NCBI GenBank assembly: GCA_902464615.1
Contig: CABQKA010000006.1
Location: 76,738-140,737, forward strand
Source of the DNA: an uncultured Prevotella sp.
GTDB lineage: Bacteria; Bacteroidota; Bacteroidia; Bacteroidales; Bacteroidaceae
Direction of reading: 5' to 3'
DNA length: 64,000 bases
The position numbers and the translations under genes are program-made. The stretch's first letter is position 1. Every line of letters starts with the position of its first letter. Positions 52,072 through 60,406 of this stretch are shown here, in pieces. The notes beneath the pieces were generated by a model that worked only from the letters and a program-made list of their open reading frames with translations, did no database searches and was not told where the DNA came from.

Positions 52072-53274
52072 TCACAGGCTGCTCAGAATCTTTTCATTGG
52101 CCTTGTCGATAACGGAATGGTCCAACGAGGCCAGATAGATTTTCGTCGTATGCTCAGACTCGTGCCCCATCCCTTCGCTAATGATGGAAAGGGGAATATT
52201 CTTGTTCCGGGCAATACTGGCCCAGGAATGGCGGGCGCAGTACATGGTCAGACCGACCGGCAGGCGCAGCATGGCCGAAAGTACTTTCAGTTTCCGGTTC
52301 ACCAGATGCTGCACGTTGCGGTACTGCTCCCGTTCGTTTTCCTCCCGTCTGATGATAGGCAGGAGATAGGGCGCACCGGCCGAAGCGTATTTCCGCACAA
52401 TCTCCTGCATGCATGGTTCCCATTTGATGTACAGGCATTGCCCCGTCTTGCGGCGCCGGTAAGCGAGCACGCCGTCCTGCAGGTTCTTGCGGCGGAGGAA
52501 GGCCATGTCGATAAATGCCATTCCGCGCGTGTAGAAGCTGAAGAGGAACATGTCCCGCGAGAAATCCAACAGCGGATGGCCATCGAGCTTCAGCACCTTC
52601 AGTTGCCGGATGACTTGAAGCGGCACGGCGCGCTTCCGCGTACGCTCCACGCCCGTGTAAACGGTGCGGAACGGATTGCGCTGCACCGTCAGCCTACGGT
52701 CCACGGCCCGGTTGTACGTTGCCCTGAGAATCCGCATGTAGAACGAGACGGTGTTCAGCGTCAGTCCCTTCCGTTTCAGATAGCCCTCGTAGGCAGCCAT
52801 CAGGTCCGCGTCAATGTCGTCAAGCCGCACGTCCACCGTCCCGCAGAATCCCATGAAGCTGCGCAACGCCGAGACATAGGTTTCGGAAGTCCGCTTCTGG
52901 CCCGCTGCGTCCAACTGCCTGATGACGCGGCGCATAAACTCCCGGAACGGCTGCTTACGTACTTCTTCACAGAAGCGTATGACCACATCCTCCGCCCTGT
53001 ATTCCCCGCCCTGCCGCTCCAGGGCCGCAACGATGCGGGACAGGCGGCAACAGTCCTGGAACAGGTGTGCCTGGAGGGCTTTCAGTTCCGCGGCACGGGG
53101 AGACAAGTCCTCGGGAACGATTACCCGCCCCCGGCGTTCGTCCCACTCCCCCGCCGCGACGCGGAACCCGGAGAAAATCATCCGCACTACGCGGCGATGA
53201 TACACTTGATAATACAAACTGCCCGGTTTGCCGGAAACGGTAGAAGCCCGGAATTTGATTTTAACGGTCGTCAT
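52072..53274 (-). CDS. Tyrosine-type site-specific recombinase, intact
   Basis: The 400-residue protein has an Arm/N-terminal domain (about 1-110), SAM-like core-binding domain (about 110-215) and catalytic domain. The Arg lies in FSFYTRGMAFIDMAFLRRK, the Lys in YRRRKTGQ, HxxR in YCARHSWASIARN, and the final His and Tyr in GMGHESEHTTKIYLASLD. All catalytic residues are present. It is not beside a tRNA. The neighbours are a C10 peptidase and the peptidase-exporter pair. In Bacteroidales such lone recombinases often invert promoters, but I see no inverted repeats around it. Confidence 0.93.
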   Translation of the reverse strand: MTTVKIKFRASTVSGKPGSLYYQVYHRRVVRMIFSGFRVAAGEWDERRGRVIVPEDLSPRAAELKALQAHLFQDCCRLSRIVAALERQGGEYRAEDVVIRFCEEVRKQPFREFMRRVIRQLDAAGQKRTSETYVSALRSFMGFCGTVDVRLDDIDADLMAAYEGYLKRKGLTLNTVSFYMRILRATYNRAVDRRLTVQRNPFRTVYTGVERTRKRAVPLQVIRQLKVLKLDGHPLLDFSRDMFLFSFYTRGMAFIDMAFLRRKNLQDGVLAYRRRKTGQCLYIKWEPCMQEIVRKYASAGAPYLLPIIRREENEREQYRNVQHLVNRKLKVLSAMLRLPVGLTMYCARHSWASIARNKNIPLSIISEGMGHESEHTTKIYLASLDHSVIDKANEKILSSL

Positions 53275-53375
53275 AGTCTATCTTTTTTAGATTGAACGTT
53301 TGCCTTCACGCTTGCCTTGTGCAGTTTCCAGTACCTGTACTCCCGGGCGCCGGCCTCCGCCTTGTGGAAAAAGAC

Positions 53376-53412
53376 GGAAAAAGGCCGCAACCTTTTCGCC
53401 AAGGCTGCGGCC
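53376..53412 (-). terminator. Terminator of the C10 peptidase gene
   Basis: GGCCGCAACCTT (53383-53394) pairs with AAGGCTGCGGCC (53401-53412) with a 6-nt loop. On the minus strand a T-run follows. It is 33 bp after the stop codon. Confidence 0.85.
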
Positions 53413-53444
53413 CGAAATGTAAAGAGAATACCGTTCTGTCCGAA

Positions 53445-55154
53445 TCAAATTTTTATTTTCCTGCTTTTCCGCCCCTCCTTGATTACGTAAACCCCGTGCG
53501 GCAAGGCAGAAAGCACCTGTCCGTACATTTCCGCGACGCGGGCGGCCGGAATCCGGGCCAGCAGGATGCCCTGCAGGGAGTAGACCGAGACGTCCTCCGC
53601 GCCGCCGGCCTGTACGCCGTCCACCGATGTCGGTTTCTCCGTCGTCAGGGGGAAGAAGCTGCCGTCCGGCCCGAAGCGGTACGAAGCCCGGACGGCGGAA
53701 ATCTGCTTGCCGGCCAGGTCCACTTCGCTCTGCGGTACGAGGACCTGGAACTCCGTTTCGGTCTGGCTGTACACGGGCAGTGTCGTCTCGAACGTATAGG
53801 TTTCTCCCTCCGCCTCTATCTCCAGGCGTACCACATCCTGGTAATTGTTTGTTGTCTCGTTGCGCATCTGTAAAGAGAAGCTCCGTCCGGGCACGGTGGC
53901 GGCCATTTCGTTGGGCACTTCCGCTATCTCGCCGCCCAAGTACAGCTGCGGGTCTCCGTCGTGCGGGTCGGGGATGGCGACCGTGGCCTGACGGCCCGAC
54001 ACGTAGAGGTCTACGGCGGGCCGGGCGTCTGCCCACACGGGCGCCCAGTCCGGTTCCAGGTCCGAACAACTGTACAGGACAAGCCGGTAAGTGCCGCGCT
54101 CCAGATCTGCCGGTATGGTCACCGGCAAATGGCGCCGTGCGGTGAAACGGTAGCCCGCACCCAGCGAATAAGTGCGCTGGGCCAGCATCCCCAGGAACTC
54201 TCCGTCGCGTTCCAGTCCCCAGCCGTATTGGATGGTCGCCCGCTGCCCGCTGCAATTCATCAGCAGACAGCTCAACGTCACGCTTTCCCCCAGCCCGACG
54301 CTGACGCTCCGCAGCGTGCTGTCCCCGTTGAGCACCACCGGCTCGGTCAGTATGCAGCGCTGCTCCGGGTAGTCTGTGGCGTCGGGCGTAGGGAAGCAGT
54401 TCACGACCATAGCCTGCGCCGCGTTGTAGCAGACTCCCCGCCCGCCGGGATAGTTCCCACTCTGGTTGATGATATTGAGGTCGGCAAATTTGTCACCCGA
54501 ACCGCCGTGCCCGAAGTTGATGTGATAGCGTCCCTCTCCGTCCGTGCCGTCGACGACAAACATGTGTCCCACGTTGCCTCCGTTAAAGAGCCAGCTGCCG
54601 CGGTAGAACACGGGATGCCCCGCCTGCAGTTGCCCGTCGAGCATTTCCAGCCACTCGGCCGTGGAGTAATAGGCGCGGTGCAAGTAGCGGCCATCGGGCG
54701 AGAAGTGCAGGAAATGCTGCATCCCGTAGAGCATGCGGCCGTAGTTGCTGATGGAGGTGGAGGGTCCGTATTGCGCATACGTCGCGGCGCCGCAGGCGAA
54801 GACCAGCCCGGCCACGGCGTCGGCTTCCTCCTGGGTATAACTGCCGGCCTTATACTGATCCAGGATGTGGTCCCAGTCGAAAGCCGTCCGGCTGAAGTCC
54901 ACGCGCACGGAGTCCGCCAGGCCGCCGCTCTTGTACACCACCGAGCCGTAGCCGGTAGCGGGCTGGCGGTACGTGGCCAGTATCTGCGCCAGCGCCACAG
55001 GGCCGCAGCCGGCGGCATAGCCTTCCGGGCACGCATTGTTGTAGGGAGCACTTTGGCTGAACTTGGCCGACACCAGCGGCTCTACGCGTTGTGCCCATGC
55101 CTGAGGCACGGCCAGCCCGCACAACGCCATACAGGAAAATAACCACTTCTTCAT
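53445..55154 (-). CDS. C10-family (streptopain-like) cysteine peptidase with sorting-type C-terminus
   Basis: The 569-residue protein has a signal peptide (LFSCMALCGLAVPQAWAQ). The peptidase domain starts almost at once: catalytic Cys50 in GYAAGCGPVALAQI and His197 in GGNVGHMFVVDG, with HINFGHGGSGDKF further on. The pro-domain of about 90-120 residues usual for SpeB-like enzymes is missing, so control of activity must differ. After about 260, beta-rich domains follow. The last about 50 residues (VYSLQGILLARI, LPHGVYVIKEGRKSRKIKI) resemble type IX secretion/Por sorting domains. It could be a secreted or surface protease. Confidence 0.9.
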   Translation of the reverse strand: MKKWLFSCMALCGLAVPQAWAQRVEPLVSAKFSQSAPYNNACPEGYAAGCGPVALAQILATYRQPATGYGSVVYKSGGLADSVRVDFSRTAFDWDHILDQYKAGSYTQEEADAVAGLVFACGAATYAQYGPSTSISNYGRMLYGMQHFLHFSPDGRYLHRAYYSTAEWLEMLDGQLQAGHPVFYRGSWLFNGGNVGHMFVVDGTDGEGRYHINFGHGGSGDKFADLNIINQSGNYPGGRGVCYNAAQAMVVNCFPTPDATDYPEQRCILTEPVVLNGDSTLRSVSVGLGESVTLSCLLMNCSGQRATIQYGWGLERDGEFLGMLAQRTYSLGAGYRFTARRHLPVTIPADLERGTYRLVLYSCSDLEPDWAPVWADARPAVDLYVSGRQATVAIPDPHDGDPQLYLGGEIAEVPNEMAATVPGRSFSLQMRNETTNNYQDVVRLEIEAEGETYTFETTLPVYSQTETEFQVLVPQSEVDLAGKQISAVRASYRFGPDGSFFPLTTEKPTSVDGVQAGGAEDVSVYSLQGILLARIPAARVAEMYGQVLSALPHGVYVIKEGRKSRKIKI

Positions 55155-55179
55155 TTTTCAAGTTTTAGTATGGACAAGG

Positions 55180-55187
55180 CAAAATTA
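55180..55187 (-). promoter_or_regulatory. -7 box of the C10 peptidase gene
   Basis: TAATTTTG on the minus strand, 26 bp before the start codon. Confidence 0.6.
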
Positions 55188-55283
55188 GCATTTTTTCTCC
55201 TTCCGGTTTCCGGCCCCGCGGCTTTTCCGCCCCTTCCAAGGCGCCGCGGGGCAGGCGGACGATGCCGCCCGCACATTTTTCCG

Positions 55284-55291
55284 TACCTTTG
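55284..55291 (+). promoter_or_regulatory. -7 box of the PatB-like gene
   Basis: TACCTTTG on the plus strand, 67 bp before the ATG at 55358. It excludes the upstream in-frame ATG at 55262 as a start. Confidence 0.65.
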
Positions 55292-55357
55292 CAGGCGTGG
55301 CCGCACCCCGCGAAGGCAGCCGCCACGCCATACGTTTCCCTAAAGAATTCCTACACT

Positions 55358-56530
55358 ATGACTTACGATTTCGATGAAGTGATTTCCCGCCGAGGCACGC
55401 ACTCCTGCAAATGGGACGAAGCAGCCGAAGGCGAACTGCCCATGTGGGTGGCCGACATGGACTTCCGCACGGCCCCGCCCGTAGTCGAGGCGTTGCGCCG
55501 CCGCGTGGACCACGGCATCTACGGCTACGCCTACGCCGGTCCGGAATACTACGCGGCCATCACGCGCTGGTTTGCCGCGCGCCACGGCTGGCACATTGAC
55601 CCGCAGTCCGTCATTTACACAACGGGCGTCGTGCCGGCCCTCTCCGCGCTCGTCAAGGCCCTGACACAGCCCGGCGACCGCGTGCTCGTCCAGACGCCGG
55701 TCTACCACTGCTTCTTCTCTTCCATCCGCAACAACGGCTGCGAAGCGGTGCAGAACCTCCTGCTGCGCGACGGCGACACGTACCGCATGGACTTTGAGGC
55801 CTTGGAGCGGCAGGCCGCCGACCCGCGCGTGAAGGTCATGATCCTATGCAACCCGCACAATCCTACGGGGCGCGTGTGGACGCCCGAGGAGCTGCGCCGC
55901 GTGGGCGACATCTGCCTGCGCCACGGCGTGTTTGTCATTGCCGACGAAATACACTGCGAAATCGTCCTGCCCGGCTACCGCTACACGCCCTACGCCACGC
56001 TGGGAGGCAAATACTGGGCGCACGCCGCCGCATGCGTCTCGCCGACAAAGGCGTTCAACCTGGCGGGACTGCAGGTGGCCAACATCGTCGTGCCCGACGC
56101 GGAAACGCGCCGCCGCGTGGACCGCGCCATCAACATCAACGAGGTGTGCGACATCGGCCCGCTCGGCATGACAGCCCTCATCGCGGCCTACAACGAAGGC
56201 GGCGAGTGGCTCGACCAGCTCAACCGCTACCTGGCCGGCAACTACGAGGCCATGCGCCGCTTCGTCGCCGAACGGATGCCGCGCCTGCCGCTGACCCGGC
56301 TGGAGGGGACGTACCTCGTATGGCAGGACTGCTCGGCGCTGGGCATCCCTTCCGCCGGACTGGAGGAACGCCTGCGCCGGGAAGCCCGCCTGTGGCTCAA
56401 CCAGGGCGCCATGTACGGCGAGGGAGGGGAAGGATTCATGCGCTGGAACATCGCCTGCCCGCGCAGCGTCCTGACGGACGGGCTGGAACGCTTCGCACAG
56501 TTCGCAGCCCGCATCCCTACGGCGCGCTGA
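55358..56530 (+). CDS. PatB/MalY-type PLP-dependent C-S lyase (putative cystathionine beta-lyase)
   Basis: The 390-residue protein starts at MTYDFDEVISRRGTHSCKWD. It is a fold-type I aminotransferase-like enzyme of the PatB/MalY group: LPMWVADMDFRTAPPVVEAL near the N-terminus, LCNPHNPTGRVW, FVIADEIHCEIV (PLP-contacting Asp) and CVSPTKAFNLAGLQ (Schiff-base Lys). It cleaves C-S bonds of cystathionine or cysteine, releasing homocysteine or H2S. Single gene. Confidence 0.93.
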   Translation: MTYDFDEVISRRGTHSCKWDEAAEGELPMWVADMDFRTAPPVVEALRRRVDHGIYGYAYAGPEYYAAITRWFAARHGWHIDPQSVIYTTGVVPALSALVKALTQPGDRVLVQTPVYHCFFSSIRNNGCEAVQNLLLRDGDTYRMDFEALERQAADPRVKVMILCNPHNPTGRVWTPEELRRVGDICLRHGVFVIADEIHCEIVLPGYRYTPYATLGGKYWAHAAACVSPTKAFNLAGLQVANIVVPDAETRRRVDRAININEVCDIGPLGMTALIAAYNEGGEWLDQLNRYLAGNYEAMRRFVAERMPRLPLTRLEGTYLVWQDCSALGIPSAGLEERLRREARLWLNQGAMYGEGGEGFMRWNIACPRSVLTDGLERFAQFAARIPTAR

Positions 56531-56551
56531 GCGCCTGCCCGCTTCCTTTCC

Positions 56552-56610
56552 ACGCCCCTTAGGCCCGTCGCCGCGGGGCTAAGGAGCGTGGCGACGGGGA
56601 TAGGGCCTGT
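56552..56610. repeat. Array of three 17-bp palindromic units at 21-bp period
   Basis: The units start at 56552 (ACGCCCCTTAGGCCCGT), 56573 (GCGGGGCTAAGGAGCGT) and 56594 (ACGGGGATAGGGCCTGT), with spacers CGCC and GGCG. The array begins 22 bp after the PatB-like stop. Confidence 0.88.
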
Positions 56611-56733
56611 GACTGCCGAAACAGGCGTGCGCCGCGGCGCGGTCCACACGGGGACCGGAGCCGCGGCGCACGTGTTTTCCGCCCCGCCGCCGGGCAGGCA
56701 CAGCCTGCTTCGAAGCATTTCCTTCCGCAGGAA

Positions 56734-57693
56734 TCAGCGGCCCTGCGCGCCGGTGTTGACCACGGGCTGGGCGGCCTCGTCGGCGCAAAGCACTACGAGC
56801 AGGTTGCCCACCATGGCCGCCCGCCGGTCTTCGTCGAGTTTCACGATGCCGTCCTTTTCCAGCCTGTCGAGGGCCATGCGGACCATCGAGACAGCCCCTT
56901 CCACGATTTTCTCGCGGGCGCCGATGATGGCCGAAGCCTGCTGGCGGCGCAGCATGACGGCGGCGATTTCGGGCGCATAGGCAAGGTAGTTGATGCGCGC
57001 CTCGACCACTTCCAGGCCGGCCATGACCAGCCGCTCGTTCAACTCCTGCTCCAGCTGCTCGTTGATTTCCTCTCCACCGGAACGCAGGGTCAGCCCCGCG
57101 GCCGCACCCTCGTTGTCGTCATAGGCATAGTGCCCGGCCACCTGGCGCAAGGCGGCGTCGCTCTGGATTTTCACGAAATTCTCGAAAGCATTCATGCGGC
57201 TGGCCACGGCGTTGGCCCCGGCGGCCGCGGCCTCCTTGCCGCCGCCGGCCGGTGCGGCCGCCATCGTCTGCGCGTCTATCTCAAACATGGCCTTGTACGT
57301 GTCGCGCAGTTTCCAGACCAGCACAAGGCCGATGAGGATAGGGTTGCCCGCCTTGTCGTTTACCTTGATAGGCTCCACGTCCAGGTTGCGGGCGCGCAGG
57401 GAGAGTTTCTTCTTGTCGTAGAAAGGGTTCACCCAGTAGTAGCCCGTCTTGCGGAACGTCCCGCGATAGTTCCCGAAAAACACCATCACGCGGGCCTCGT
57501 TCGGCTCCAGCTTCATGTAGCCGGCCGAGACTATGAGCCAGGCCAGCGCCAGCAGTCCGCCCGCCACGTAGCCGGCCACCGTCTCCGTCAGGCAGCAGAC
57601 GACGGCAGCCACCGTAAGCACCGCCAGATGAAAGAACAGCATCAGAAAACCATTCATGGCGAAACCCTTAAATTCAAATTCTTTCGTTTCCAT
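56734..57693 (-). CDS. SPFH/band 7 (stomatin-like) membrane protein
   Basis: The 319-residue protein starts at METKEFEFKGFAMNG; an ATG 12 bp upstream is an alternative. A hydrophobic hairpin (MLFFHLAVLTVAAVVCCLTETVAGYVAGGLLALAWLIV, about 18-56) is followed by the SPFH domain (EARVMVFFGNYRGTFRKTGYYWVNPF; QSDAALRQVAGHYAYDD; EVVEARINYLAYAPEIAAVMLRRQQASAII) and a helical tail with Ala/Gly-rich insertion. It forms membrane-associated oligomers; client unknown. A -7 box TATCTTTG lies at 57729-57736. Confidence 0.9.
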   Translation of the reverse strand: METKEFEFKGFAMNGFLMLFFHLAVLTVAAVVCCLTETVAGYVAGGLLALAWLIVSAGYMKLEPNEARVMVFFGNYRGTFRKTGYYWVNPFYDKKKLSLRARNLDVEPIKVNDKAGNPILIGLVLVWKLRDTYKAMFEIDAQTMAAAPAGGGKEAAAAGANAVASRMNAFENFVKIQSDAALRQVAGHYAYDDNEGAAAGLTLRSGGEEINEQLEQELNERLVMAGLEVVEARINYLAYAPEIAAVMLRRQQASAIIGAREKIVEGAVSMVRMALDRLEKDGIVKLDEDRRAAMVGNLLVVLCADEAAQPVVNTGAQGR

Positions 57694-57911
57694 AGTCCGT
57701 TTCATTAAATCATACAAAACCGATGCCGCAAAGATACGCATAAGCCGGACACCGCCAAGGGGCACGCCGGCTTTTTTCGGGCCGCGCAGCCCCGCGCCAC
57801 CGGCCGGCCGCGCCGCACGCCCGCCCGACCCGGCACGCGGGGAAAGCGGCCGGAAGCATACGGAAACGGCGCATCGCCCTCCTCGCGGAGAGAGATGCGC
57901 CGGCATGAAAG

Positions 57912-57993
57912 TGCGCCTGATAGGACTCGAACCTACACGGCCGAAACCACCAGATCCTAAGTCTGGCGCGTCTACCAATTTCGCCACAAGCGC
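57912..57993 (-). tRNA. tRNA-Leu (TAG)
   Basis: 82 nt class II tRNA on the minus strand. Acceptor GCGCTTG/CAGGCGC with discriminator A; anticodon stem CCAGA/TCTGG around CTTAGGA (anticodon TAG); a long variable arm; T-arm GGTTCGAGTCC. CCA is not encoded. Confidence 0.95.
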
Positions 57994-58004
57994 GGTATGC
58001 GGGG

Positions 58005-58012
58005 CAAAGTTA
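58005..58012 (-). promoter_or_regulatory. -7 box of tRNA-Leu
   Basis: TAACTTTG on the minus strand, 11 bp before the tRNA 5' end. Confidence 0.65.
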
Positions 58013-58153
58013 AGACTTTTTCGCCACGCGGCCTACTTTGCCGCCACAATTTTTCGGGAAAGGCGCGGGCGGGGGCCGCACCGCCGGCCGGCTTCCCCCA
58101 TGAGGAAACGCCCGGGGCAGGGCTGCGGCGACCGCGGTGCAGGCCCCGCCGCC

Positions 58154-58212
58154 ACTCCCCTTAGCCCCGTGGCGACAGGCCTTAGCCCGGGACGGACGGG
58201 CCTTAGCCCCGT
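58154..58212. repeat. Array of three 17-bp palindromic units at 21-bp period
   Basis: The units start at 58154 (ACTCCCCTTAGCCCCGT), 58175 (ACAGGCCTTAGCCCGGG) and 58196 (the exact consensus ACGGGCCTTAGCCCCGT). The array lies between tRNA-Leu and the Wzi gene, 55 bp before the latter's -7 box. Confidence 0.9.
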
Positions 58213-58266
58213 GAGCGGAGCCGCACGCGGAAGCGGGACGCCGGCGGCCATGTGAAGAATTATCCG

Positions 58267-58274
58267 TAAATTTG
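58267..58274 (+). promoter_or_regulatory. -7 box of the Wzi-like gene
   Basis: TAAATTTG on the plus strand, 34 bp before the ATG at 58308. Confidence 0.65.
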
Positions 58275-58307
58275 CAGCCGCTAAACTCTAAACAAGACCC
58301 TCAAGCC

Positions 58308-59807
58308 ATGCCACACCATCCACTCCGCGTGCTCGCCGCCGCCCTGTGCCTCTGCACGCTGGCCCCGGCACGCACCGAAGCGCAAAACGCCCTGCAACGC
58401 GCCGCGCACGGGCTGACCTACCGCACCAAAGCGCAGGTGACGGCCTCGGACGGCCAGTCCCCGCTCTGGCTCAACGCCAACCGCTACGGGCTTTCCAGCG
58501 TAAAGGACGACAACGGATACCTGCGCGCCGGCATTTTCCGCCGCGCCGAGCACGACAGTGCCTACAACTGGCGCCTCGGCTACGGTGTAGACCTGGCCGC
58601 CGCCTACGACTTCACGTCCGGATTCATCGTCCAGCAGCTCTACGCCGACCTTGACTGGCGGTGGCTGCGCCTCTCGGTGGGCAGCAAGGAACGGCCCATG
58701 GCCCTGAAGAACCAGGAACTGAGCAGCGGCAGCCAGACGTTCGGCATCAACGCGCGCCCCATCCCGGAAGTACGCGTGGAAATCCCCGACTACGTCTCGC
58801 TGACAGGGAAAAGCAACTGGCTGGGCATCAAAGGGCACATCGGCTACGGCCTGCCTACGGACGACGCCTGGGAAGAAAGCTACGTGGGCCCGCAAGGCAA
58901 GCGTGCCATCCACGTGATCTACCACAGCAAGTCCGGATTCCTGCGCGTGGGCAACCCGGAACGCTTCCCGCTGGTCTTCGAGGGCGGCCTCGAGATGGCC
59001 TGCATGTTCGGCGGGACGGTGATGAACTTCGCCCCCGGGCAAAACCTCGTCATGACACACAAGCTCAAAGACTTCTGGCACGCCTTCACAGGCGGGGGAA
59101 GCGACCCGACCGACGGAACCTATCTCAACGCCGAGGGCAACACCGTGGGCAGCTGGCTCTTCAGCCTGGCCTGGCACGGACGCGACTGGAAAATACGGGC
59201 CTACTACGATCACTTCTTTGAAGACCACAGCATGATGTTCTTCGAATACGGATGGAAAGACGGGCTGATCGGACTCGAAGCGACGCTGCCGCGCAACCCT
59301 GTGGCCAGCACCATTGTCTACGAGTACCTGCACACGAAATACCAGGCCGGGCCTGTCTACCACGACCACACAGCGGAAATCCCGGACCAGGTGAGCGGCT
59401 GCGATAATTACTACAACCACGGGCTTTACACCGGGTGGGAACATTGGGGTCAGGCCATCGGCAACCCGCTCTTCACGTCGCCCCTTTACAACGGCGACCG
59501 TTCGCTGGCCTTCACGGGCAACCGCTTCATCGCGCACCACGTGGGTCTGAGCGGCGACCCGTTGCCCGGACTGCACTACCGCCTGCTCTACTCGCACATG
59601 AGAAACTGGGGCACCTACGGAAACCCCTACCCGGACGTGCGCCGCGACGACAGCTTCCTCGTCGAAGCGAGCTACGGCTTCGCGCACGTCCCCGCCCTGA
59701 ACGGGTGGCGCGTAGGCGCAGCGTTCGCCTTCGACCGCGACAGCCAGATAGGCGACAACACCGGATTCCAGTTCACCATAAGCCGCTCGGGGCTGCTGCT
59801 ACGCTGA
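58308..59807 (+). CDS. Capsule assembly Wzi-family outer-membrane protein
   Basis: The 499-residue protein starts at MPHHPLRVLAAALCLC with a signal peptide (to RTEAQ). The mature part is a beta-barrel with GQSPLWLNANRYGLSS near the N-terminus and WLRLSVGSKERPMALKNQELSSG, both typical of the Bacteroidetes Wzi/capsule-assembly group. E. coli Wzi is a lectin-like barrel that holds capsule at the surface. The polysaccharide genes at 62.2-64 kb fit this role. Followed after 48 bp by a small lipoprotein. Confidence 0.9.
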   Translation: MPHHPLRVLAAALCLCTLAPARTEAQNALQRAAHGLTYRTKAQVTASDGQSPLWLNANRYGLSSVKDDNGYLRAGIFRRAEHDSAYNWRLGYGVDLAAAYDFTSGFIVQQLYADLDWRWLRLSVGSKERPMALKNQELSSGSQTFGINARPIPEVRVEIPDYVSLTGKSNWLGIKGHIGYGLPTDDAWEESYVGPQGKRAIHVIYHSKSGFLRVGNPERFPLVFEGGLEMACMFGGTVMNFAPGQNLVMTHKLKDFWHAFTGGGSDPTDGTYLNAEGNTVGSWLFSLAWHGRDWKIRAYYDHFFEDHSMMFFEYGWKDGLIGLEATLPRNPVASTIVYEYLHTKYQAGPVYHDHTAEIPDQVSGCDNYYNHGLYTGWEHWGQAIGNPLFTSPLYNGDRSLAFTGNRFIAHHVGLSGDPLPGLHYRLLYSHMRNWGTYGNPYPDVRRDDSFLVEASYGFAHVPALNGWRVGAAFAFDRDSQIGDNTGFQFTISRSGLLLR

Positions 59808-59855
59808 CGCCCGGCCGCACACGGCACATCCACACCTCAATCATCCAACTTCCGC

Positions 59856-60320
59856 ATGAAACGTATCATCCCATTCCTTCTCCTCATCCTGTCCGCCGTC
59901 GGCGCATGCAATAAAGTGCCGGAAAACGGCCCGCTCGACGGCCAATGGCAACTCATGGAAATCGCCACACGGGAAACGCCGGACGACGCGGCCTTCTCCC
60001 ACAGCGAGGCGCAAAAGGACAAGGGCATCTACTGGAGCTTCCAGCTCCGCCTGCTCTCCATCCGCACGCACACCGGCCCGCTCAACGGGCACACCAGCGA
60101 GACGGTGGGACGGTTCCGTTACCTGGCCGACCGGCTGGCCGTGACCGAGCTGTACATCCATTTCCGCTCACGCGACAGCCTCGTCACCGACCCCGCCACA
60201 ACGGCATTCGAGCCGCTCGGCATCACGGGCTGCGCCGACACGTTCCAGATAGAACGCCTCGACGGAGAGCAGATGGTGCTCCGCTCGCAGGACCGCCGAC
60301 TCACGTTCCGCAAATTCTGA
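59856..60320 (+). CDS. Small lipocalin-like lipoprotein (DUF4488/DUF5004-like)
   Basis: The 154-residue protein has a lipoprotein signal (FLLLILSAVGACNK). The mature part begins LDGQWQLMEIATRE, the usual opening of lipocalin-like Bacteroidetes proteins, and ends MVLRSQDRRLTFRKF, the last beta-strand. No ligand can be inferred. It is probably co-transcribed with the Wzi-like gene. Confidence 0.75.
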   Translation: MKRIIPFLLLILSAVGACNKVPENGPLDGQWQLMEIATRETPDDAAFSHSEAQKDKGIYWSFQLRLLSIRTHTGPLNGHTSETVGRFRYLADRLAVTELYIHFRSRDSLVTDPATTAFEPLGITGCADTFQIERLDGEQMVLRSQDRRLTFRKF

Positions 60321-60340
60321 GGAGTGTACCTACAATCATA

Positions 60341-60383
60341 CGCATTGCCCCGGGTGCCGGTAACCGACACCCGGGGCAATGCG
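60341..60383. repeat. Near-perfect 43-nt inverted repeat between convergent genes
   Basis: A 16-bp perfect stem, CGCATTGCCCCGGGTG (60341-60356) with CACCCGGGGCAATGCG (60368-60383), has an inner CGGT/ACCG stem. It sits between a plus-strand stop (60320) and a minus-strand stop (60407). No T-run on either side, so a factor-dependent terminator or mRNA 3' stabiliser is more likely than a classical terminator. Confidence 0.75.
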
Positions 60384-60406
60384 TCATCCGGACAAGGGGG
60401 AACGCT

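Noticed and set aside
53445..55154. Assigning the C10 peptidase and gldH as proof of an active type IX secretion system
   Set aside because: GldH is kept in many Bacteroidales without T9SS, and the core secretion genes are not in this window.
7950..58212. Reading the 21-bp arrays as CRISPR
   Set aside because: The units are 17 bp with 4-bp spacers, only three per array, with no cas genes; spacers are too short.
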